Source: Hyperoplus lanceolatus (lineage: Eukaryota > Chordata > Actinopteri > Uranoscopiformes > Ammodytidae). From it: 64,000 nucleotides of DNA. The DNA lies in assembly GCA_026929865.2 (NCBI GenBank), contig CM049406.2, forward strand, positions 23,050,501 to 23,114,500, given 5' to 3'. Position numbers and translations under genes: made by a program. The notes beneath the pieces are model-generated. The model was not told the DNA's origin, did no database searches, and saw only the letters and a program-made list of their open reading frames with translations. Below, in pieces: positions 32,012-44,332 of the stretch. How positions within the stretch are numbered: position 1 is the first letter of the stretch; every line of letters starts with the position of its first letter.

Positions 32012-33890
32012 ACATAATAAGTGTTTTGAACCAATCACTGCAGTTCTCTGCCCGAATGCTCAAATAAAAACACTGTTGCCATGGAGACCATTCAGTATTG
32101 CAAGGCCAACACAGTCCAGTCAAACAGACTTTAGACAGTCAAAACTATTTCAATACGTTTTTATAATATTTAGGAACAGTTCTTTTCAATCAGATTTTTG
32201 TAGTAGCTTATTGAGACACCCAACCTTGATATCGTATATTGATTTTTACTTTTATTGACCAGGTTTCCAGATGCTTTAACTGTGAATACACTAAAAATCC
32301 AAATTCAATGAGTGTCCGAGCACAGACCTTTCTCTTTAATGAAAGAAATCCGACATCTCGGATTTAAGTTTCAAATCATGTTTCTCCGTACAGTGTCATA
32401 TGTTTATTGCATGGCCTGTAGGATTTACTCATCCCGCTCTGCCTGGTGATTAATGTGGATGAGCAAGAGCACAAGCTAGATGAGATTTTTCCTGCGCCCA
32501 ATTACCTTTTTCAACATTAAGGATTAAAGAGTTATATTTACTTGCCCTTTTCGTGGCTTTGGTTGCACTCTTGGGCGCACCCCTCAAGGCGTGTTTGACT
32601 ATTCTTGGCCCCAAAGCTCATAGTTGCTTTGCTTGCATGAGGTCAGTGATGTCCAACACACACACACACACACACACAAACCTCCCAAAACAAATCATGC
32701 AAAGCACCGGTTACATGCAGGACTGCTTTGTGCAATAAGCTACTTACAATCTATGCAACAGCACAGACTGGATGAGAAGTTAATCCTCCCTCCCTCACTC
32801 TGTCTATTCATGTGTGTCAGACTTTCTCTATCTCTCTGTGCTTCTGTGTCTCTCTGCTTTATTTCATCTACAGTATATTTAATCTTTTTCTGTTTTTGCA
32901 CATGATCTTGAAACACAGTGCAACAGGTAGTTGATTCCTTTCTCTATGTGTTGGTTCCTTCATCTATGTCAATTGTCTACTCTTCCAGCATTTAGAGCAG
33001 GGGATCACCTCAGTGCAGGTTTTCTGCCAAACGAAAGGCGCGTGAGGTCAACAGAAGTTAATTACAACTAATCTGAAACAGTGCATACAGGCACGTGGCC
33101 AAACTCTGCCAAGCTCAGCACACCACTTCAGGAGGACACAGAAATGTGAACGCAATCAGGGTAAACCTTCAACACTCAGAGCACAGGCTCAGGTCGCTGG
33201 TGTGCTAGTCCTACCTCTCAGTGGAGGCATGGATTATAAAGAGCAATACGCATGGCTTGTCACAGCTTTTTGTTGATATCCCATGCTTTTCTCTCTCTGT
33301 GGCTCTCTTCTGCAGTGAGTGTGGACATTGGGATGCACAGAAGGCTGGTTGACACGGTGCATGGTACAGCAAGGCTTATCTAGGGGTGAATATCCGCCCC
33401 AGCCCTATAGCCTGCCTGTCCCCATTTTTTCCCTCCGAGCGCCATCTGCGCAGCGGCCAAAGCGGAAACCAGATTATCCCATGAACGCGTCATCCAGAAT
33501 CAATAGCCACTCCACTCATGCCTCCTTATGTTCCATGTTGCTTTTATTTTTGGGATTGTGGTTTAAAATGAAGTATTAGATAGAGCTATATTTGGAGCAA
33601 ATAGGCCTACATGTGTTTATTCATTGTTTTTTTTGGGTTCTAAAGACAGCATTAGCATTTTGTAAAAGCCCTCGGAATCCCTTCTTCACCAATGCATTTG
33701 CAGAGATCTGAAAGTCAAAGGTGAAGGGCAGTTTATAATAAGAAGCTGCACAAACCGCGGCCAACCCAAACCATATTCATAGTGCTGATAGTGGCATCTT
33801 CCTTTGTGTGAAACATTGTAGCGAGTTTCTTGCTCATGTTGGCTAACAATGCTGAGGGGCCGGTAGGCCAACTGTTTCCAGAATTGTATT

Positions 33891-33894
<4 letters not shown>
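32012..33894. other. Intron 2 sequence, unassigned
   Basis: No exon or transposon boundary is recognised. A short CA run lies at about 32658-32679. Open frames reflect repeats or lack any domain. Confidence 0.4.
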
Positions 33895-33945
<51 letters not shown>

Positions 33946-34071
33946 TCACTCCTTCCATGTGCAACTTTAAGCTGAATGCCATATCTCACACATGGCATTC
34001 AGTGTGTCCTTCAGGTTGTTGACAGGGTTTTGAGTTTTGAGAACATATATACACACACACACACACACACG

Positions 34072-34104
<33 letters not shown>
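33895..34104 (+). repeat. Opposed (GT)n and (CA)n arrays
   Basis: GT array at 33895-33942 and CA array at about 34050-34104. Between them ATGCCATATCTCACACATGG and GGCATTCAGTGTG form a small local inverted repeat (GAATGCCAT and ATGGCATTC). The CA array directly abuts the left target duplication of the L1. Confidence 0.9.
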
Positions 34105-34107
<3 letters not shown>

Positions 34108-34349
34108 TATATATTTATTTTAAATATGTTTATTGTAGTTTTCAGTTTTAAGAACAGACAGTGCATACAAACACACATAACATACAGAACAAAGCACATC
34201 TAAATTAGCAGCCGCAGTCCATGGTCAAAACATATATATTAAATAAAAAGATCAGAAGTCTTGCGAAAAGACAAGTGAATGTCAGAGTACAATAAAAAAG
34301 AAAAATACACACATCCATACATTTTCACAGTAAAGCACTATAGAGCAGC

Positions 34350-37300
34350 CTACCCATTAAAGAATCTAATTACAGGGTCCCAGATCTTATCAAACACATG
34401 TCCTCTATCATCGTGTCTCAGTCGCTCCAAATGCAGTGTGTTAGACATTTCTCCAAACCACAGGTCGTATGTAGGCACAGAGTCCAACTTCCACACACGT
34501 AATATCAGTTTCTTGGCAATCACCATCCCAAATTCAATAGCCTTCTTCTCATATTTATTAATACAAGATAAGGGACATGTAGCTCCCAGAATTGCCACAA
34601 GAGGGTCAGGTTCCAAACGTTTCCCAAAAGCCTCAGAGAAGCATTGAAATATACTTTTCCAATAGGAATGGAGTTTGCTACATAACCAAAATGAGTGTGT
34701 TAAATTACCTATCATGGATTTACATTGATTACAAACAGGTGAGACATTAGGGTAAAATTTGTTTAGCTTCTCCAGGGAATAATAAAGTCTGTGGACTGTT
34801 TTAAACTGTATAAGATTGTGCCTAACATTAACTGAACATTTGTGCACATTCCGCAAACATTCATCCCAAATATCATCACTCAATTCCACATTTAACTCTT
34901 CTGCCCATGCCCGCCTACGCTCCTCGGTGCCCAGCACAGCTCCATTATGAAGAATTTTGTAAAAGAAGGAAACCGCCCCAAGAGTAGCCGGGTCAAATTT
35001 ATTCATTGTCTCAAGAGTTTCGTGCTTATTCAGGCTCTCAAAGTTCGTTAAATTTTTACGAATGAAGTCTCTAATTTGTAAATATCTGAAAAAGCTTGAG
35101 GCAGAAATATTATAAGCAGTTTGTAGCTGTCTAAATGTGGCAAAGTTTCCTTCAATATACAAATCATTTATGTTAACAATACCCTTGTGTTTCCAGTCAA
35201 AGAAAGCTGCACCGTTAATGCCTGGTATAAAAGAGTGATTTTTACAAATGGGAGTGTCAGTATACATTTTTGGAGCCTTAATATAAGATTTGATCTGCCC
35301 CCACATGCGTATAGTGCCATGAATTACAAGGCTGTTACTATAGCATGACTTCTTGACTGTGGTGGGGCTGTTAAGCAGTGCCAGCAAGGAAGACTTTTTG
35401 CAAAGCAGCCGTTCTATGCGTAGCCACGCTGGGCATGAATCTGAAATAGAGGGGGGGGCCCCTTCTCCACCAAGCAAGCATAGACAGATGAGTAGCCCAA
35501 TAGTACATTTTAAAATTTGGTAAAGCAAAGCCACCAACATTCTTTGCCTTACATAAATGTTTTTTAGAAATTCTAACAGCTTTGTAGTTCCAGATAAATG
35601 AAACAACAATGGAATCTAGTTGCTTAAAGTAAGACTGAGCAATAAAACAAGGAATGGATTGAAAAAGATGGAGGAAACGCGGCAGTACAATCATCTTAAT
35701 AGCATTAATCTTCCCTACGAGAGAAATAGGAAGAGTCTTCCAGAAATTAATTCCCTGGTTAAGCTGTTCAATTTTGCTGTCCCAGTTCTTTCGTAAGAGG
35801 TCCTCAGATTTTTTCGTAACAATAACACCAAGATATGAAAAATGCTCATAAGCCTTTTTAAAGGGAGTGGACACTAAATACGTCATATTAACCTCCTTGG
35901 ACACTGGCATTAACTCACTTTTGTCCCAGTTAACAGAGAATCCAGAAAGTTTGCCGAAACTGCTAATTAGAGTCAAGAGGGCAGGTATAGATGTTTGAGG
36001 ACGAGATATAAACAAAAGAATGTCGTCTGCATACAACGAGAGATGATGTTCTTGCTCATGTATCTCAACGGGGGATATTAATTGACTTTGTCTGACACTG
36101 GCAGCAAGCGGCTCAATAATTATTGAAAATAAAAAAGGGGAGAGAGGGCACCCCTGACGGGTCCCACGATAGATTGCAAAAGGGCATGAAATGTTTTGAG
36201 GCAGTTGGGTGTGAATAAATGATCTCAATCCACTTCATAAAGGAGGGTCCAAAACCAAATTTTTCAATTGTGATCAACATATAAGGCCGCTCTACCTGAT
36301 CAAACGCACGCTGTGCGTCCAGAGAGATTACTACAGCCTCCTCTGTATGCTCCGTGTACAACACATGAAATAAACGACGCAAGTTAAAATACATGTCTCC
36401 CTGGCATGAAACCTGATTGGTCAGGATGAATAATGGAACATATGTGCTCCTTTAATCTGTTAGCTAAGACTTTACCCAGGATTTTGGTTTCTATAGGCAA
36501 CAGTGAAATGGGGCGGTATGATGAGACCAAGTTAGGGTCACGGCCTGGCTTGGGAATAAGTGAAATGTTGGCTTTATATAATGTGGGAGGTAACCTAGAG
36601 TTCAGCATTGAGTGATTCAGCATACGTAATAAGAGAGGCGATAATTTAGAGCTAAATTTTTTGAAAAATTCTATACTGAAGCCATCTGGCCCCGCTGCCT
36701 TATTATTGGGAAGGGAGGAGATCACTTCCATTATCTCATTAGAATTAATTTCTTTATCTAGTGAAAGAGATGATTCTGCTGATAGTTTAGGTAGGTCCAA
36801 ATTTTCAAAAATAATTTCCATCTCATCAGGGTCAGGTTCACCTTGTGACTGATAGACACGTTCATAAAAACCAGCAAAACATTTATTAATTTTTTCAGGG
36901 TCTGTCAAGAGAGTGCCATCATCTGACTTAATAGAGTGTATGGCTCTGGAAGCCTGAGTTTGCTTTAATTGACGGGATAGCAACCTATGGGTCTTGTCGC
37001 CAAATTCTAAATATTTTTGTCTAATTTGGACCAGTAAACGTGACACATTCTTTGACAATAGAGTATTGTATTCATATCGTAATGCAGTGATCTTCTTGAG
37101 TAACTCAGGTTTGTTACCTTCTCTATATAACACTTCCATATCAGCCAGTTGATTATCAATTTCAGTTAACCTTTCTCTAGATTTTCTTTTTCCTGCTGCC
37201 TCATAGGATATAATTTGGCCCCTAATAACAGCCTTCATGGCCTCCCAAAGCGTGGAATCATCAACTTCACCAGTGTCATTCATTTGTACGTATTGATCTA

Positions 37301-38128
37301 TTTGGTTTGAGAGATAAGAGCAAAATTCCTTATCTTTCAGTGTTGCATTATTTAGGCGCCAGCTAAATTCTCCCCTCTTGTAATTCAATTTAAGTTTTAC
37401 AGAAACAGGGGCATGATCCGATATGAGAATATTATGATATTTGCAGTCAACTATTTGTGTTAAAAGTTTAGAATCCAGAATGAAATAATCAATCCTAGAA
37501 TAAGACTTGTGAACTGCTGAAAAGAAATAAAAGTCTTTAGCTGTGGGGTTTAGGAGCCTCCAAATATCCACAAGATTATACGACTGCATTAAATTATTAA
37601 GAGTAACACTGCTCTTAGGTGAACTGGTTTGGGGGTGTTGTCTGTCTAAGATATGATCCAAAACAAATTTAAATCTCCACCCAAAATTATATTTGAGTTT
37701 GACATATCGGGTATAGTGTTGAAGAGATTCTGAAAGAAAATGGGATCATCAAAATTCGGCCCGTATACATTTATTAGGGTAACTGGTACAGAGTTAAGCT
37801 CCCCTTTAACTATTAAATATCTGCCCCTATGATCAGAAATAGTTTGCTTGTGGATAAAAGCTATTGTTTTCTTTATAAGTATCGCTACCCCTCTTGCTTT
37901 TGTAGAAAAATTAGATTGAAATACATGAGATGCCCATGAAGGACACAATATTTTTGCTGCCGTTGTTTTTATATGCGTTTCTTGAAGGAAGGAAATATCA
38001 GCCTTGAGTGTGCGTAGATGTGCATAAACCTTTCTTCTCTTAAGTGGACTATTGATCCCCCGTACATTCCAACTAACCAATGTAATTCCACCTTCACTGT
38101 GTTTACAAGATGTAGGTCTACCTGACAT
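34350..38128 (-). pseudogene. L1 ORF2 (endonuclease and reverse transcriptase), frameshifted
   Basis: Endonuclease: SWNVRGINSPLKRRKV, FLQETHI, NVYGPNFDD and GGDLNL (usually GDFN) in 38128-37646. A frameshift near 37650 leads to RIDYFILD and ISDHAPV in 37661-36384, which also holds KAAGPDGFSIEFFK, SLIPKPGRDP, SYRPISLLP and DQSGFMPGRH. Next come frames 36394-36113 (VISLDAQRAFDQVE), 36228-35371 (RGTRQGCPLSPFLFS and the catalytic YADD in LSLYADDILLFIS) and 35609-34350, the C-terminal domain with cysteines CNQCKSM and HSFWLC typical of the L1 C-terminal zinc-binding region. At least four frameshifts separate these pieces. The catalytic YADD is retained, but no full-length protein could be made. 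Confidence 0.9.
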
Positions 38129-38484
38129 AATATGCTACATAAGGAAATTTGTTAAATGACCATGGCAAAAAGGAATATAAAGTAAACTGAAAGAAAAGAT
38201 GTGCAGACAAAAAAAAGAACATCGAACAGAACACATGGACATAGTGAAGGGGAGAGACAACCCCATGGATAACGCTTCCATGCCCCAGACTTAAAGTTAA
38301 AGCTAAACTCGGGGGGCCAATAAAGGCCCAAGATAGCAAACAACTACTCACCTCTCTCCAAGCAAGGGAGAGACTCCACCTCAACAGTGGGTAATAATTG
38401 CAAATAAAACATTTGTCCTCTCAAATCTCTATGCGAGTTTGGTCTTATTTTTTTCCTTTTATTCTTATTTTTTTCTTCTTTCTA

Positions 38485-39378
38485 TTAGTCAACTTGCTGG
38501 CTTGACCCAACATCCATGTTCCAGTCCCGTGCCTCCAGACTCAGGAATTTTTCGGCTTCGTCCGGGGTGTTGAACGTGCCAGTATTGCCATCCACTGTGA
38601 CCACAAAGTTTGCTGGGTGCCTGAAACCGCACTTGATTTTCCTGGCTCTGCATTTCTCCTTAATGTGCTGAAACACCTTCCGTTTCTTCATGGTAGCAGA
38701 TGTTAGATCAGGAAAGATGAACACAGAGCGCCCGTCGTACTCTAGCGGCGTTTTCTCCCTGGCAAGCTTCAGCACCAGCTCCTTCACCTGAAAGTGGTGT
38801 AGCTTGGCAATGATAGCCCTAGATTTCCCATCTTTAGCAGGCGCTGCGCTTCGATGTGCACGATCCACATTCACGGGCCGGTCAAAATTCTTCTCTCCCA
38901 AAAGCTTCGGTAACAGCTTGGCAACAAACTCCGTCGGCCTACCGTTTTCAGCTTTCTCCTTGATTCCAATGATACGGATGTTCTGCCTCCGGGAGCGGGC
39001 CTCAAGGTCGTCTAACTTGGCTTCTTGTAGCGTGTACTGGGATGCAAGGCTAGCGTGTCGCCTCTCCAACTCCTCTAGCCGTTTCTCGTGCGATTCCACG
39101 GCAGCCTTGGTTGACGACACACGTTCAGTAACGTCTGATAGAGCCGATTTGAGGGCGGATAGAGACCCTTTTAGCTCGTCGAATCTCACATCTACGGCGC
39201 TTTTCAATGCATTTATTGCTGCTAGGACGTCTTCGTTTGTAGCCGGGGCTTTAGCACTAGCAGCTACAGGGCTAGCTGCAGTAGCGCCAGCTTCTTCAGT
39301 GGCCTCGGCATCGTTTTCGACAAAACCCTCTTCATCTTGGCCTTTTTCAGATTTATGGCCCTTGCCTTTTCTTGTCAT
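38485..39378 (-). CDS. L1 ORF1 protein (RNA-binding, coiled coil plus RRM)
   Basis: An open 297-codon frame. Residues 1-50 are acidic, alanine-rich and low complexity. Residues about 50-130 are a coiled coil (AALKSAVDVRFDELKGSLSA, ESHEKRLEELERRHASL) that would trimerise. ARSRRQNIRIIGIKEKAENG at about 125-145 is the start of the L1 ORF1p RRM, with NVDRAHRS and RAIIAKLHHFQVKELVLKLA following. The C-terminal domain contains FPDLTSATMKKRKVF. This is the L1 ORF1p (transposase_22-type) architecture: a nucleic-acid chaperone that packages the L1 RNA. The ATG at 39378 lies about 130 bases from the element's 5' end, as expected. No frameshift is visible, unlike ORF2. Confidence 0.88.
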   Translation of the reverse strand: MTRKGKGHKSEKGQDEEGFVENDAEATEEAGATAASPVAASAKAPATNEDVLAAINALKSAVDVRFDELKGSLSALKSALSDVTERVSSTKAAVESHEKRLEELERRHASLASQYTLQEAKLDDLEARSRRQNIRIIGIKEKAENGRPTEFVAKLLPKLLGEKNFDRPVNVDRAHRSAAPAKDGKSRAIIAKLHHFQVKELVLKLAREKTPLEYDGRSVFIFPDLTSATMKKRKVFQHIKEKCRARKIKCGFRHPANFVVTVDGNTGTFNTPDEAEKFLSLEARDWNMDVGSSQQVD

Positions 39379-39735
39379 TTTGTCTTTCTTGTTAGTTCAA
39401 ACTCGCCAAAATTTAAATTAAGAACAATAAGTGAGGTGAAAATAATTAAGTTGAGGCGGAGCTTCCCGCAAACACGTCTACTCCATAGTCAGGGTTGCCA
39501 GATCTCTCCACAAATATATATTTAAGCAATAGCTCACGTCAGGCTGTGGAATGTGCTCATTATACCACAGTTATGTGGCCATCACGTTGCTGAAGTGTGT
39601 TTGGCCTTCAATTTGTGTTTAACATTCTTCTGTCAGTGTAATAACAGCCATGAGTTGAACCGTCATGAGAACTCGATTGTACAAGACCCATTAGTGACCA
39701 TGCCAAGCTACTGAGCTTTAATTTCCCTCTTCAAT

Positions 39736-41090
39736 CAGGGATGTACGCTTATTTTTTTAGGTGGTAGCACTGGTGCTAGCAAGCAAAAAAAATCAGTAGC
39801 ACAAAAATAAATTCAGTAGCACACAAAGTATGATCGAAAACTTGCAAAACCTTAACCCATGCATTTCGCTCTAATTACCTTTTAGCCTGTCATCTTGGTC
39901 TCATTTGACATTCTCAATTAATATCATATCCTAGTGTTTGCAGTAATAATTGTAGAAAAATTAATAGGGATGCACTGATTGCAATTTAGACAAAAAAATC
40001 TAACCTGCCAATTGTAATTTTTTGCTGATTCAGAATTATTTCCCCCCCATAAAATTAATATCTATATATTTTCTGTATATATACATATCATTATTATATT
40101 CATAATAATATTTTTTTTTGTTAAATGTCCTTCTGTTAATTAAAACCAAACTTTAAAACATTAAACATAGCCTATTAAATAAATAAGTTGGCCTATACAT
40201 ATTGGTAAAATTTGGAATAAGTTAAATAGGTTGTTGTGAATGTGTTGGGAGTAGTTCTTCAGTGGCTTATCAGTTATTTCAAACTTTGTTTAAAAAGACT
40301 ACTGTTGACTGCTCTCTGCAGCTGAAGCAGTTGATTTTCAAGCTAGCGCACTGCAGGGCTGTGAAGCGCTAACTTCTTGTTCTTACCGGCTTCAAAATAA
40401 AAGTCAACTCACGTTTGGCTAGTAACAGGCTTTTAATGTGAAGGCGCACAGGAAATGTTCTGTTTGCACACGCGCTAACTTAACTGTGTGCCGTCTCCTT
40501 CCGGTTATTAGGGACTTTAAGCAACGACGGTTGAGAGGACGGCTACGGCGGTCGAGTAGAATTTTGAGCATTCGAGAATTTATGTCATCACCTCCTATCG
40601 CTGTAGTCAGAGCGAGTCAAAGCCGTAGTCCGTCTGTTTACAACGGCAGAATGGGTTTTTGACGATGTGAGCGCTACACCAACTGCAGCAAGTAGCCGGT
40701 CTAAGTGTCGCTAGGTGATAGTGGAGCCCGTTGGAATCTTTCCCTGGCGCCGTAGCCGTCCCTAAAACACCGCTGCTTAAAGTCCCTATTACCGTTGGTG
40801 AAGTGTATTAATCGCAGCACAAGCACAGGTCCCGAGCACACATCTTTCACCAGCCAAAGTGGACGGTGGACTCAATAACTTACTTGCCTAAGACTACATT
40901 TACCCGAATTTGGAGAGTGTTAATGTAGAGCAATCTAAGCAGTGTTGTGCAGCACTCCTCTGTGTCTCAGACGGACAGCATCTGCTCATTAGCAAGCTGT
41001 CGCACTCGTGCGAGTGGAATTGTATTCATCATCGCACGTGATCAATTTCAGTAGCAAATGCGATCAAAACTGTCGCACTGTACAGCCCTG
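39736..41090. mobile_element. hAT-like element with imperfect ends, carrying a nested MITE
   Basis: Left end CAGGGATGTACGC (39736) and right end GTACAGCCCTG (41090) share the pattern CAGGG.TGTAC. The 8-bp flanks (tcttcaat and gctgtagg) do not match, so the ends may come from different copies. The phrase CAGTAGCA recurs near both ends. No transposase is seen. A MITE lies inside at about 40507-40793. Confidence 0.5.
40507..40793. mobile_element. MITE with TAGGGACTTTAAGCA inverted ends
   Basis: Left TTATTAGGGACTTTAAGCA, right TGCTTAAAGTCCCTATTA, with a longer subterminal complementarity (GGACGGCTAC with GTAGCCGTCC). A 3-bp TTA on both sides may be the target duplication. A 74-codon frame inside is not a known protein. 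Confidence 0.65.
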
Positions 41091-42892
41091 GCTGTAGGCT
41101 ATGTACTTCAAAAATTAAAATGTCAATTTTTTAAATTTTTTGTTTGTCTCCTTTCCCATTTTTTGTATGTAAAGGTCGACATGGAAAATACAAAATAAGA
41201 AATGGCAATCAATTACAGGCATATTTTCAATAAAACAGTCCGTTTTTCATTTTTTTTACTGAAAAAAAATATTAAAACATGAAATCAAACTGTTGTTTTC
41301 GTTTTTCGTGTTTTGATTTCCAAACGGATATGGATTGAACGGAAGATACACGGATTGTAGTCCTATGATATAATAATATAGAAAACATACCATTGTCAAT
41401 ATTGATTGCTAGGTTTGTTTTTAATGTTGTCTTATGTCATTGTTATTCTGCCCTTCCCGGGAATCAGACAGCAATGTCTGCGCCATGCTTTTGTTCGGTT
41501 CAGCAGGTCAGGCAGCCCAGGAACAAGAGGTTTATAGTGAATTGGTTTTTCTTAATCTCAAGAGAGAAAGAGACAGATAAACACACACAGAGTAGCCTAC
41601 AGTGGGGGCAGGGAGGATTTCCTGTGATGACCAATATATTTGAATTATCATTTATTCCATGTTGCGGCCAGTTAATTAAAATGTCCCAGGCTCCTGATAT
41701 AATATATAAAGCCTATATATTTTAAAATGTAGTTTAGTTTTCACAGCTGTTTCTAGAAACTCTCCTTTCCACACCTACTGTTTGCTGAATCATAGACGTT
41801 GGTATAGAGTGTGACCTCTTGAGACTTTCAATAATCCTGGATCAGTCCTCATTGAAGCTGCCATGAAGCAGAACATCAGTGTGGCCTGTCATGACCCTTG
41901 CTGCTTCAACAATGGCCACAGTGTCCATACCACATGTCATGGATGTCATGGATAACCCTTCGTCAAGGAGCCTCAGCCATCTTTTTTTCATCTGGACTAA
42001 GGATTAGTGTAATTCTCTTGCCCAGCGAAGGTGCAACATGGAGAACTGTAAGCCCCATATGGTCCAACAACCTTGGGCAGATCTGCTGAATGTGTGCTCG
42101 AAACCTCAAGATCGAGGCAGCTGTACACATCCCACCTTTACTCAGATATATCAGAGAAAATGACAGAGAAGTCAGTGAAGATACTTTCTGTATCCAGAGC
42201 CCACTTCCTGTCAATAAGAAGCAAATAAGCAACTTACTGTGCAAGGAAATAATTTTTTTTTACATTGCTCATCAAAAAAACATTGATGTATCGATTAATT
42301 ATGTATTCATAATTTACATTTTAATTCAGCACAATGTTATACCAACTATCTGTCCGTCTAACGTATCCAAGATAATTAACGGGGGGAGGAGAGATCACAT
42401 AACTTGTGACTCCTCTTTCACAGGCCATAATAATAGGTCACTAGTAGATAAATAATTAAAGCTGCACTGAACTGTGTAATTTTGGTTGTGTCAGAGACTG
42501 AGTAGTGAACATTTTCTAAGGTATATTCTCATAAGTGAATTAACAAACTGTCTTAACAGGAAAATTGGATACCTTGAAAACTGTTTGAAGTTAGAAAAGC
42601 TACCCGAAAAGTAACTGTTTTACTGTTGTTGTTCACAGCAGTATATCAGTATATTATGACATTGTTCGTAGTGACGCACCCAGGGAGAATCCTTCCCTAC
42701 TCTGAAGTTCCTCTCAACTCCACCAGTTGTTTAGTGTCTTCCCGCTCATTGTTTTGATTGTCCAGAACCCATTGTATACAACCTGTCCTGCCCCAAACAG
42801 CATAAAGGCGAAGTTAGCAAGTAACTGATAAAAATGTAGCAGCATAACAGCCAGATATTTTCATCAGGACTCGGTGGGGACCAATAACAGAG
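41091..42892. other. Intron 2 sequence, one coding-like minus-strand stretch
   Basis: No slc1a7 exon is seen. At 41963-42244 a minus-strand frame of 93 codons (LGKRITLILSPDEKKMAEAP near its end) looks protein-like but matches no family I can name and has no neighbouring exons. It may be a transposon-derived relic. Confidence 0.35.
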
Positions 42893-43190
42893 CTTAAGGT
42901 AGAGAAAGCGATTCTGGAGATCACTATTTGTCAAAATAATATTTTGTTAGAATCAGTGAGTATCTCCTCACAATCTGCTGCCTATCTGTACTGTGTGTGC
43001 GCTGAAAAAAAAATCTGTTCATGAAAAGCCTATAGGCTCTGTTAACTAGTAAGTCAACAAAGGGTAGGCTATGTAAACAAAGGGACCCACCTTAGCTAGC
43101 AACATGCCCATTTACAGAGCCTAGGCTGTGGATTTTTTATTCAGCACACACAATACGGAACATTGGGAGATATTCAATGATTTTGAACTT
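42893..43190 (+). mobile_element. MITE copy related to 24607-24809
   Basis: It begins TTAAGGTAGAGAAAGCGATT and contains CAGTGAGTATCTCCTCACAATC, CTGTACTGTGTGTGCGCTGA and, as in the copy at 15307, GTAAACAAAGG and CAACATGCCCATTTACAGAG. The right arm (GGGAGATATTCAATGATTTT) is inverted relative to the left, but the outer right end is lost. Confidence 0.7.
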
Positions 43191-43199
43191 GTGTATGAT

Positions 43200-43568
43200 G
43201 TGTTTTTATCAGTCACTAATAATAATGGATTGGATTTATATAGCGCTTTTCAAGGCACTCAAAGACGCTTTACAGGGTTCCAGGTTCCATTCATTCACAC
43301 ACAGTCATACTGGTGGTGGTAAACTACCATAGTAGCCACAGCTGCCCTGGGGCAGACTGACAGAAGCGTGGCTGCCATTCAGCGCCTACGGCCCCTCCGA
43401 CCACCACCTCAAACATACAGCAGTCATACACATTCACACGAGGCAAGGTGGGTGAAGTGTCTTGCCCAAGGACACAACAACCATGACACAGGTGGCCGGG
43501 CGGGGATCGAACCGCCAACCCTAGGATCATTGGCCAACCCGCTTAACCACCTGAGCCACGGTCACCCC
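43200..43568 (-). mobile_element. tRNA-derived SINE (second copy)
   Basis: Minus-strand retroposon starting GGTGACCGTGGCTCAGGTGG (tRNA-like head), with B-box GGTTCGATCCCCG, the body TCCTTGGGCAAGACACTTCA, and the tail AAAGCGCTATATAAATCCAA followed by (ATT)n. It is a related but distinct family from the SINE at 1101-1388, with a longer body. Confidence 0.85.
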
Positions 43569-44332
43569 AAATGGATATGATTTATTACAAAACACTAATT
43601 ATTTTAATTTAGCCCTTTACCATCTACCGTTTATCCTACGCAGTGCAATTAAATACACAACATATGAGAAATGACCCAAAGTAAAGGATCAAAAATTACA
43701 TTTTTAAACTTTAAAATAATCAGCAGATGATTCAGAAACTGATTTTAATCATTTGGCCTGAGATAAAAAGAAATGTTGTCGTGTAATTTTCTCCATTTTT
43801 GATCTCCTGGCCGCAGTTTCTGGAGTAAATTTCGAACCAGACCTCTTGACATACAACCCAGCAAATTTCAAACACGTTCCTCATTGTTCTGCCATTTCCC
43901 AGACAAGTGATGTGCTGTTTTGCTGTCAACACACATCAGCACATCATTATGTACTTCGTCACTTATTTATGAAGTTCCGATTTTCCTAGCTGGAAGTCAT
44001 CTAATCTCTGACCAATGCATGGCAAGCCACTTAGTTATCACTGCTGCATCTACACTATGTGCCCAGTATACTGAAGGGGGAAAGGTTTATTTACACTTTT
44101 CTTTTTGGTGCAGCAATTCACAATATCACCATAACAGCAAATGCAGGTCAAGCCAAAACAAACAAAACTAGAAAGCTGGGTCAATTATAAGATCTTTTAC
44201 AGTATGTTTGATAGAGAGGAAAAACGTGGGGGATGGAATAATTATACTTTGCACGTCTATCCATTTGCAGCAGTCTGTTATATGTGTGATGAGAATTCAA
44301 ATCATGGGGGTGGGTAATCACATCCCTGCTAA
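43569..44332. other. Intron 2 sequence, unassigned
   Basis: Nothing is recognised. Confidence 0.4.

Larger units (their letters stand above)
34118..39508 (-). mobile_element. Nearly full-length L1-type LINE with 16-bp TSD
   Basis: A 5391-bp minus-strand element between exact copies of cacaaatatatattta (34102-34117 and 39509-39524). It has a 5' leader of about 130 bases (starting GGAGAGATCTGGCAACCCTG), ORF1, a gap of about 360 bases, ORF2 with endonuclease and reverse transcriptase, and a 3' UTR of about 230 bases. The presence of the 5' leader and both ORFs indicates a full-length insertion. ORF1 is open; ORF2 is broken by about four frameshifts. No long pure A tail is visible at the 3' end, only an AT-rich end. 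Confidence 0.93.

Noticed and set aside
38804-39421. 205-codon plus-strand frame
   Set aside because: It is the antisense shadow of the L1 ORF1 on the minus strand.
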